The translations under genes were made by a program, and so were the position numbers. Of a DNA stretch of 64,000 nt, positions 56,803-64,000 are shown one piece after another. The notes beneath the pieces were generated by a model that saw only the letters and a list, made by a program, of their open reading frames with translations, did no database searches and was not told the DNA's origin. The stretch is taken from positions 59,836 to 123,835 of the forward strand of contig JAKUCV010007112.1 of NCBI GenBank assembly GCA_028386065.3, in the 5' to 3' direction. Source of the DNA: Turnera subulata (Eukaryota; Streptophyta; Magnoliopsida; Malpighiales; Passifloraceae). Each line of letters begins with the position of its first letter. Within the stretch, counting starts at the first letter, position 1.

Positions 56803-57081
56803 AAATAAAAAGTTCAAGGAAGGCACCTCAATCTAGCCATTGTGTTCAATAAGGCCGCTAATTAACATTGGGTCCAGTGAAAAAAAGTTATGTTACATTC
56901 CTCTTAAACCCCCCAACGTCTACATTTCAAATGTTGTAAAAGTGGATTGTCTTAGCAGTAATGCTCTCTACTCGCTAGATATGGCGATCGGCTCAGACCA
57001 TATTCTCAAATTTTATCTAACAAAAAAGCTGCCAGTATCTATTTCCCAACAATAGCAGTCTAGCAATCCTGTCTGTTGGAA
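56803..57081. other. Stretch without recognisable gene
   Basis: Short unique-looking segment between the LINE and the TRIM. A 71-codon open frame (56840-57055) has no recognisable match. Confidence 0.4.
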
Positions 57082-57656
57082 TGTAAGTGTGAGTGGTGAA
57101 TCCCACATCGGGGAGAAAGAGGCCAAGTGATTAACATATAAGTGAAGTGGACCCATGTACCCAATACCTTGAGGTTTTGGGTTACAGAGTGGTGTTCTGG
57201 TCACGCGTATGGAACTCACTTGGGCCTCGCGTATAGTCTCCCCAGTTTCCGGGCGACTCCCGGTTCTCAACACGTGGTAGCGGAGCCGATGGTTCGGCTG
57301 GGACGGAATGGTTTGCGACATGGTGATGTTCCCGTGGCTGCTGCCCCCACGTGGAATGAAGAGCGGTTGGGCTCTGGAATGAGCTCTTGGAGCATCGGCA
57401 GACGCGTGCTCCTGGAACGGGCTTGATGGCAGAGTGGGCTCTTGGTGATGTTGCGAAAAGTTGAAATGTAAGTGTGAGTGGTGAATCCCACATCGGAGAG
57501 AAAGAGGCCAAGTGATTAACATATAAGTGAAGTGGACCCATGTACTCAATACCTTGAGGTTTTGGGTTACAGAGTGGTGTCTTGGTCACGCGTATGGAAC
57601 TCACTTGGGCCTCGCGTATTGTCTCCCCGGTTTTCGGGCTACTCCCGGTTCGTCCA
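57082..57656 (+). mobile_element. TRIM element with about 190-bp LTRs
   Basis: Direct repeats 57082-57269 and 57467-57656 begin TGTAAGTGTGAGTGGTGAAT and CCCACATCGG and end at CTCCCGGTTC, nearly identical throughout. TGGTAGCGGAGCC three to five bases after the first LTR is the PBS. The 197-bp interior is GC-rich and non-coding. A G/A-rich stretch (GCGAAAAGTTGAAA) before the second LTR may be a weak polypurine tract. No target duplication is evident, so the right end may be rearranged. SDR-derived sequence starts at once to the right. Confidence 0.8.
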
Positions 57657-57740
57657 TCAGTGGCCCACGATACAAGAGTATTGTGCATTACCCATGGCAA
57701 TCTGTAAAGAGTTTCGCCGTCAATGTGTTTGGTGCTTTTT
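57655..57740 (+). pseudogene. Tiny SDR remnant
   Basis: With one stop and one or two frameshifts the sequence reads DTRVLCITHGNL*RV then FAVNVFGAFF. This corresponds to the segment T-D-S-R-I-L..(R)VFGVNVFGAFYGAKH of the intact family, about residues 105-135. The match is short but the VNVFGAF core is diagnostic, and it lies between two other SDR loci. Sequence beyond 57740 has no further SDR similarity, so it is an isolated piece of a fourth plus-strand copy. Confidence 0.65.
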
Positions 57741-58150
57741 TCTTTTAACCATTTTCTTAATTTCTTTTGAGAAATAGCCAATTTATTAAATTTGATTATC
57801 TAGGGATGGCACTTCAACACAAAATGTTAGGTAGTTAATTATAATAAATTGTATATGTTTTCAAGACCATGTGATCTTTATTTTCTCCCTCGTTTTATAC
57901 TCGGAGCATTTGTTATGGCTATCGATCAAAGCAATGTGTGAAACCCACAAAGACTAAGGATACATAACTTAATTGTAAGAAAATGAGTTTTGGATCTTCG
58001 AGTACTCAGAGATAAATTAAACAACTTTTGCGGATTGAATTAAGATTTCTTGCTTCTCTTACTTTTGCTGGATTGAATTAACGTTTATTGGTTCTCTTAG
58101 TGAAGTTTGTCAGTTAGAATTTAATGGTTCCCTTGATTGTAAGTAATGGC
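57741..58150. other. Stretch without recognisable gene
   Basis: AT-rich region upstream of the last SDR copy. No exon-1-like sequence (GCTGCTAAAAG before GTGA) is visible. Direct repeats around GATTGAATTAA.GTTT.TTG occur near 58034 and 58072. Confidence 0.45.
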
Positions 58151-58960
58151 AAGCTAGAAGAGGAGGAGGCTCTAATAACTGGTCGTGCTAGTGCACTAGG
58201 AGAGTGCACGACAAGGCTGTTCTTACATCACGGATTCAAGGTCTTGATCGCAGATGTTCAAGATGAGCTGGGTTACATACTCCGCAATTCCCTTGGCAGC
58301 CAAGAAAACATCACCTACGTCCACTACGATGTCACTTGCGATTCCGATGTCAAAAAAGTTGTAGACATGGCGGTCTCTAAGTATAGGAAGCTTGATATTA
58401 TGTTTAACAATGCAGGAATTGTGGGGAACTCTAGGGCTGTAAGGATACCAAGTACGGAAAATAAAGATTTTAAGAAAGTCATGCATTTGATTCTTTTTGG
58501 TGGATTTTTTTATGCAAAACATACAGTGATGATACTTGCAAATAAAGGGTGCATTCTCTTCACCGAAACCTTGGTTATGGTGAACTGTTGCGAGGATTCA
58601 TATGCCTATGCGGCATCCAAGCACACCCTGGTAGGGCTTATCAGGAACTTGTGTGTGGAGCTGGGGCAGTATATCATTCAAGCGAATGTATCTCTCCAAT
58701 TGCAATACCAACACAAATGGTCATGGCACCGCCTCTAGTCGGTTTGGACCAAAGGAAGATGGAAGAGTACATCTCCTCCTCATCTACCAACTTAAAAGGG
58801 AAGTTGCTGGAACCAAAAGATTTTGTAGAAGCAACACTTCATTTGACAAGTGAGGAATCCAACTATGTGACCGGGATTAATCTGGTGGTGATGGAGATTA
58901 TACTTTGACCAATCATACACTAGGGATGGCAATGAAAAGCTTGTTATCGGCCTTGATATG
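58151..58960 (+). pseudogene. SDR dehydrogenase pseudogene with several frameshifts
   Basis: The exon-2-equivalent starts at about 58151 (KLEEEEALITG; paralogues read RLEGKVALITG) after a changed acceptor (GCAAG where paralogues have GCAGG). The cofactor motif is eroded to TGRASALGE. Then VLIADVQDELG, HYDVTCDSDV, NNAGIVGN, HLILFGGFFYAKH, YAASKHTLVGLIRNLCVELGQ follow. The catalytic Tyr-Lys survives, but the region before it reads FTETLVMVN, with no Ser at the catalytic spacing. A frameshift near 58685 precedes ECISPIAIPTQ. The new frame runs through TNLKGKLLEP and LTSEESNYVTGINLVV. A second shift near 58888 precedes DGDYTLTNHTLGMAMKSLL. No exon 1 is found. It is clearly non-functional and most similar to the 54-kb copy in its DELG segment. 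Confidence 0.9.
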
Positions 58961-59629
58961 GCCTAAAAATATGCCCTGGCCCGTTGAGCTGGATACCGAT
59001 AAGTCCTTTCTGTAAACAAGCCTAGACCAACTATAGGAAAGTCCAAACTAGTTACCGGGAAGCCTAGACTAACCACTGGACCCTCTTCTTTTTTGTCTAG
59101 CATGATTTGTCAAGCCTTTCAAAATCCGAAAACTTGGGGACAAAGGAAGCCACAGTATCCTGCGAAACTCGAAATCCGGGAATCCTGCCCCAAAACCCAG
59201 AACTTGGGGACCAAGAATCCCTGAACCCATGGAGCCCAAGGCTTTCTCAACCTTGTTCAACAAGTTTTATTCACTACATCCAGAGCCTATAAATATAAGA
59301 GTCCATCCATGTCTTAGTCATTTATCCAGAAGCTTATTCTTATATGAAAACTTCCAGTATAATAAAAATTCATTTATTTTGACTACATCATTTATTTTGA
59401 CTACAATAGGCCTATTCCTCAATATTAGAGTGAGAATCCTAGAGCGTGTCAAGGTAATACTCATGACATCAAAAATTAAGTTACAAACTTATTGGTTATA
59501 TCCTCATCCTTTACCTCTAATCAATGTCCTACTAGATCTAATTTAGTGAAACAAGAGGCACATTGAAGTTGGGCAACTTGAAACTCGACTAATCCTGGTG
59601 TGAGTGCATAAGTATTAAAATTTTTTTGA
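58961..59629. other. Stretch without recognisable gene
   Basis: Non-coding. A short phrase, CCAGAACTTGGGGACCAAG-like, recurs loosely near 59130 and 59198. Nothing else recognised. Confidence 0.4.
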
Positions 59630-59900
59630 TGGATTAATGTCTCATTTCATCTTTGTGTTAGCCCTTGATTTTGAAGTCCATCCTCGTGTTGAATTTTGGT
59701 TAGTTTTCATCCCTCTATTGACCAATTTTTTTCATGATTTGTTTTGTTCAACCAAAATCCAGCCACTTTTGCTGACGTGGCAACTTTTTCGATACTACAT
59801 CAGCAAAAGTGGAGCCCACTTAATAGACCGAACCACAAAACCCAATTCCGACCTACCCGAACTATTTTTTCACCCGATCAACCCATAACCCAATCCTTTT
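59630..59900. mobile_element. Single arm of a MULE related to 38062-38859
   Basis: GATTAATGTCTCATTTCATC, TTTTGAAGTCCATCCTCGTG, TTCATCCCTC and GCTGACGTGGCA follow the same order as the left arm of the 38-kb MULE (GATTAAAGCG.., AAGTCATCCTTGT.., TTCATCCCTC, GCTGACGTGGCA). A 13-bp perfect inverted repeat, CCACTTTTGCTGA with TCAGCAAAAGTGG (59763-59775, 59800-59812), sits at the subterminal position. I find no matching right arm, so it is truncated or decayed. Confidence 0.6.
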
Positions 59901-60365
59901 GTCTCAAAAAAATACCACTAGATAAGACTTGGTTGAAAGAAAAAATTATTTTTATAGAAAAAAATTAGTTATTGGAAATATCTAGATAAATATTTTGAAA
60001 GAATTAAATAAGAAGTTTAATTTTAATAGAATTATTTCCATCTCAAATTTGTCGACAGATCAGTTTTTATTCAAAAACAACATTACCACTTTTCTTTTTC
60101 TCCTTTATATTCTCTCATTAAATTCATCTTCACTTGTCTTTGATCCATTTTTTTACAAAGCCAAAAAATAAACAATAATAACTTTTCACCACCACCAACC
60201 ACAGTACCCGACCTCCGTGCCCCCTTCCTCTCCCCCAAATTTTTCTTTTTATTTTCCGCCGAGAGGTGATGGTCACCCCAATCAAATCCAATATCAAAAT
60301 AATACATTAAACTATAAACAATATAAATTGAGATGAGAAGTGAAATGCCTTTCATTAAGTACCAG
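59901..60365. other. Stretch without recognisable gene
   Basis: AT-rich DNA beside the copia element; no gene or repeat end identified. A minus-strand 98-codon frame (60083-60379) is not recognisable. Confidence 0.4.
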
Positions 60366-62782
60366 TGTTCAACATACACACATGTAGCGATAACGTATCC
60401 TAGTGGTACATCTTATCAATACAAACTAATCACAAAGGATCAGAGTAACTAGTAGATAGCTATTCTATATACTGATAACTACAGATAATATATACTGGCA
60501 TGTATATTTGATAATACACCCCCCTCAAACTGGTGGTAGGGAAACAACACCGGCTTGTTGAGATGACGACGAAAGAGATCCTTAGCCAATGGCTTAGTGA
60601 GAGTATCAGCAAGTTGGTCAGAACTTGAGATGTGAGTGACCTTGATTTTACGATCTTGGACTTGTTGCTGCATGTAATGAAAGTCTACAGCCACATGCTT
60701 CATCCGACTATAAAGTGCAGGATTGTGACTTAAGTAAGACAATCCTAAATTATTACAATAGATCGTTGGTGTATGGAGAGAAGGGACATAGAGCTCATGT
60801 AACAAATTTTGAACCTAAGTCGTTTCATCAAGAGCACTTGTCACAACGCGACACTCAGCCTCTATAGAGGAATGAGCAATTGTTCGTTGTTTCTTAGAAG
60901 ACCAACTAAAAGGATTAGTCCCAAGAAAAGAATATACCATGTGGTCGAACTTTGATCAACAAGATTGTTTGCCCAATCAGCATCAGCATACGTGTGCAAA
61001 TCACAAGTCGAAGACCAGGTGATGTGACGACCATAATTAATAGTCTGATGGAGATAACGCAATAACCATTTCACAGCTTTCCAGTGAGAGACAGTAGGAG
61101 CATGCATAAATTGTGATAACTTGTTTACTGAAAAAGACATGCCCGGACTAGTAAAAGACAAATATTGTAATTTGCCAAGGACTTTGCGATATGTAGTGGC
61201 ATCATGAGAGGGGGTGCCATCATCAAGTTGTAGACCTTGAAAGGAACTCATAAGAGTTTGCACGTTTTTGCAAGTATGCATGTTGAGATCATGAAGAAGC
61301 TCATAGATGTATTTGGCTTGAGACAAGAGCAAGCCATTTTTAGTGTGTTGAACTTCAATACCAAGGAAAAAATACAATCCATCAAGATCTTAAAGAGAGA
61401 AATGAGTGGCCAAAGAAGAGATAACTTGGCGAACCACAATGGTTGTTGCCTGTGATTATTATGTCATCGACATAAATAAGAATATAAATTGTGCATGTGG
61501 CAGCATATTGAATAAACAATGCAGGATCTAACTTAGATTTACAAAAGCCCACACTACATAAATAGAGAGACAATTCATTATACCAGGCTCATGTCGCTTG
61601 TTTGAGCCAATATATAGCTTTACGCAGCCTGCATATATGTGATGGAGAATGGTTATCTTCAAAACCGGGTGGTTGACTCATAAACACCTCCTCATCAAGA
61701 AGTCCTTGTAAAAAGGCATTATTAACATCAAGGTGATGTAATATCCAATTATTTTAAACAGCAAAGGAAAGAACAATACGTACAGTGGTGGATTTCACAA
61801 CAGGACTAAAGGTAGAATGATAGACTGATAGTCGATACCCGGACGTTGAATAAAACCTTTAGCGACCAAGCGAGCTTTAAAACGCTCGATCGATCCATCA
61901 GCCTTTTTTTCAATCCTAAAAACCCACTTACAAGCAACAACATTTTGTAAGGCTCATAAGGTACTAATTCCCATGCTCGATTCTGAATTAAGTCTTGAAA
62001 TTCCTCCTTCATTGCTTGCCGCCACTCAGTGTATTTTGTGTCTGGTAAGAGGGTTATAGGAGGGGCAACTTGAGAAAGTAAATTAAATGACTTTTTGGGA
62101 AAAAATAAATTATTTTGTGACCTGGTGACTAATCGAGTTATCAGTGGAGGCAGAGGTGGTATAATAATAGGTGAAGGTGTGACAGATGTCACGGATTCAG
62201 TGGTTGAGGATGTGGCAGGCGAGGAAGGTGATGATGTCGCAAAGGCTGAAGGAGAGGATCCCTGAGAAGGAGTTGAAACTGGCGAACGCGTTGGCGATGA
62301 ACTGTTAGAGAATGACTCAGGCAACTGAGGACAAGGAAGGCATTGGTAAAACAGGGACTTATAGGGCAACAAGTGAGTGCGGTAGAACTGGTAAGATATC
62401 CGCATTAATTTCCCATGTGAGAGTGGAATGCTTAGGAGTACGATGAGAGGAAAATGTTGAAAAAAGAAGCACAGACTCAATGTCACATCCCGAGAAACAT
62501 AGAGTTTTGAGGTTAAAAGGTAAAAACATTAATGTGCATGATGTTGTGGAGAAAACCCTATGTAGACATAAGGAACAGACCTAGGTACTAGCTTGTTGTT
62601 TGTGTATGCTTTAAGCCATGGGTAACAAAGACAACCAAAAGTACGAAGAGACGCATATTGTGGAGGGACACCAAACAATGATTCAAAAGGTGAAATATAT
62701 TTCAAGAGCGCAGTTCGTAAATGATTGATTAAAAACACAACATGTGGACAAGCAAAAAACCAAAAAATGGTTGGTATATAAG
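60366..62782 (-). mobile_element. Decayed Ty1-copia element, minus strand (integrase to RNase H and 3' LTR)
   Basis: From right to left on the minus strand: the integrase C-terminal part (VFLINHLRTALLKYISPFESLFG, LRTFGCLCYPWLKAY), a Ser/Pro/Thr-rich linker, the RT start (KYTEWRQAMKEEFQDLIQNRAWELV), RT with YVDD near 61475, FLGIEVQHTKNGLLLSQAKY, RNase H (CDLHTYADADWANNLVD) and HISSSDQLADTLTKPLAKDLFRRHL. Stops and frameshifts separate these blocks. A polypurine tract (TTTGAGGGGGG on minus, ending at 60519) precedes an LTR start TGTATTATCAAATATAC at 60518. The LTR may be only about 150 bp (to 60366), which is uncertain. The upstream half (gag, protease, integrase core) is cut off at 62782 by a Tekay-like LTR end. 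Confidence 0.85.
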
Positions 62783-63069
62783 TGAAACGACCGCATCCCA
62801 AAAACGATAATACAAAATATAAACAGTTATAAAGTGTCCAAAATGCCCTTAAAACCAGGGACGCCAAACTCTGTGTAAAAACATCAACTCAAAATCTCAG
62901 AGTAACCAAAAATAAACATCGGGACACAAGAGTCAAATATAAATCAGGCTTAACTAGCCAAAGTAACACCGGTTAAACCAACCGGAACAACAACTGATCA
63001 AAATCCAAGAAACCAAAATAGTATACCGACAATAATACGCAGCGGAAAAATAATAACAAAAATGTCAGT
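62783..63069 (-). mobile_element. Tekay-like LTR end, minus strand, interrupted
   Basis: The plus-strand start TGAAACGACCGCATCCC mirrors the reverse complement of the LARD LTR end (..GGTCGGGGTGTTTCA). CAGCGG..AAT..AAAAATGTCA near 63042 mirrors CAGCGGAAGCATTTTTAATT in the same LTR. It interrupts the copia integrase on its left and is itself interrupted at 63070. Confidence 0.55.
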
Positions 63070-64000
63070 TGTTAGAACAAAGCCCTTCGCTAGAGGGGGT
63101 GAATATCGATAATCGAATTAAAACGAAATAGACAGGAATCAAATGCGGAATTGAAAGATTGAAGGACACAACCAATTTATCCTGGTTCACACACACTCTA
63201 CTAGTGTGGCTAATCCAACCCTTCAAGTCTCACTTGAAGATTTCACTATCTAGTGTTAAGCTTACGGGTGCTTAACAAACCGTTACAAACTAGGAATTCT
63301 AGTCACAAGAATCCTAAACCTGAGAGTTCAAGTCACATGAACCTCAACACACTTGCTTGAAGATACCTCACTTCAAGACTTCTCACATAAGAAGATATAC
63401 CCTCTTCCTATGAATCTCAACAAGGGAACTAACCTCCCTTAAGGTGTATGAATATATAATTCAATCACTCAAACAAAGAACTCTCTCAAAGAGTAGATAT
63501 GAGTATACAAGATTAAGCTCTAAAAGGCAACTCTCAAATCCTCAATAGGATATTGGCTCAATAAAAATTTTGATGAATGTATGGAATGAATGCTTGAATG
63601 TTGAGAGTTGATTCATTCTAAAAACAGAGCTAAAAATGCTCAATTTATAGCTCTGAAAAGTTATAGAGCCGTTTTAAATCCACCCAAAAACAATCTTAAA
63701 CAAAACATAGTGGGTGCTAAAAAGTTGTCAGCTCAACGGCCAAAACATCGATGTTTAAAGGTAGAACATCGATGTTTTGCCCATTAAATTTGAATTTTGT
63801 GCTAACGGTAACTAAAACATCGATGTTCTCCATCCCAACATCGATGTTATTTTGATTCTGTGAAAATGAGATGAAAACTGATCTGTGAAGAACATCGATG
63901 TTTTCATTCCAACATCGATGTTATTTTGCTTCTGTGAAAAATGATTGAAGCTGAGCATTTGAAGAACATCGATGTTATGGAATAGAACATCGATGTTTTG
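63070..64000 (-). mobile_element. SIRE-like copia LTR, minus orientation, cut by the right window edge
   Basis: Begins TGTTAGAACAAAGCCCTTCG on plus, then CTAGAGGGGGTGAATA. This matches the GGAGGGATGAATTAG motif near the same end of the LTRs at 29045, 41037 and 42734. CTGGTTCACACACACTCTAC resembles the GGTTC..ACTACC block of those LTRs. It carries the palindrome array at 63745-63997. The other end is outside the window. Confidence 0.65.
63745..63997. repeat. Eight AACATCGATGTT palindromes in four regular pairs
   Basis: Exact 12-bp palindromes begin at 63745, 63766, 63816, 63837, 63891, 63911, 63965 and 63986. Within a pair the spacing is 20-21 bp; pair-to-pair spacing is 71, 75 and 74 bp. The third and fourth units also share TGAAG before and TTATTTTG-TTCTGTGAAAA after. 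The array may continue past the window. Confidence 0.95.

Noticed and set aside
60366..60518. Calling a definite 153-bp LTR for the 60-62 kb copia element
   Set aside because: Only the PPT-adjacent end is solid. The other end rests on a TG dinucleotide, and the 5' LTR is outside the readable element, so it is mentioned only as possible.
63745..63997. Palindrome array as a CRISPR array
   Set aside because: The repeats are 12-bp palindromes with alternating short and long spacers inside a plant LTR, and no cas-like gene exists. CRISPR does not occur in plant nuclear DNA.

Overview
The window is eukaryotic nuclear DNA from a flowering plant, most likely a eudicot. It is AT-rich, has short GT-AG introns, and is dominated by plant-type retrotransposons (LINEs ending in poly-A, chromovirus-like LTRs, Ty1-copia elements with a post-pol ORF, TRIMs, SINEs and MULE-like inverted-repeat elements). 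Nothing in it is bacterial, and I saw no tRNA or rRNA gene and no CRISPR array. I cannot name the species.

The only conventional host genes are a dispersed cluster of short-chain dehydrogenase/reductase (SDR) genes of the plant secoisolariciresinol-/borneol-/xanthoxin-dehydrogenase-like group (SDR110C type). Six loci are visible: a frameshifted C-terminal scrap (2780-3030, +); a nearly complete minus-strand gene split by a 5.1-kb LINE (3918-9825); one intact two-exon gene (49022-50008, +); one gene with a single small deletion (54140-55079, +); a tiny remnant (57655-57740, +); and a multiply frameshifted copy (58151-58960, +). Only the 49-kb copy looks functional. This is a birth-and-death array in which transposons account for much of the damage.

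Layout. 1-2072: end of a minus-strand Tekay/Del-like LTR, next to a Tat-like LTR scrap. 3.3 kb: SINE. 3.9-9.8 kb: SDR pseudogene with LINE. 10.2 kb: LINE RNase H scrap. 12387-21723: a complete non-autonomous retrotransposon with roughly 4-kb LTRs, a 1.26-kb non-coding interior and TSD TATGT. 22.6-29.0 kb: a plus-strand copia element broken by a 3-kb solo LTR (itself carrying a MULE) and by a Tat-like LTR. 29.0-40.5 kb: a minus-strand SIRE-like copia element (3' LTR, post-pol ORF, RT/RNase H) with a 5.2-kb Tat-derived element nested in it; that element in turn carries a MITE and a second MULE. 40.5-44.2 kb: Tat-like LTR ends interrupted by a miniature SIRE-like element. 44.6 kb: second SINE. 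46-48 kb: non-coding DNA with palindromic GGTCGACC motifs and a perfect hairpin. 49-59 kb: the SDR genes with two TRIMs and a second LINE. 60.4-62.8 kb: decayed minus-strand copia element. 62.8-64 kb: Tekay-like LTR end, then a SIRE-like LTR carrying eight regularly spaced AACATCGATGTT palindromes.

Element boundaries are well supported where I could read matching target-site duplications: LINE 4277-9373, LINE 55670-56789, LARD 12387-21723, solo LTR 23666-26686, two MULEs, the Tat-derived element, the mini-SIRE, one TRIM, one SINE and one small retroposed insertion. All alignments are by eye, so percentages and family names below lineage level are approximate.
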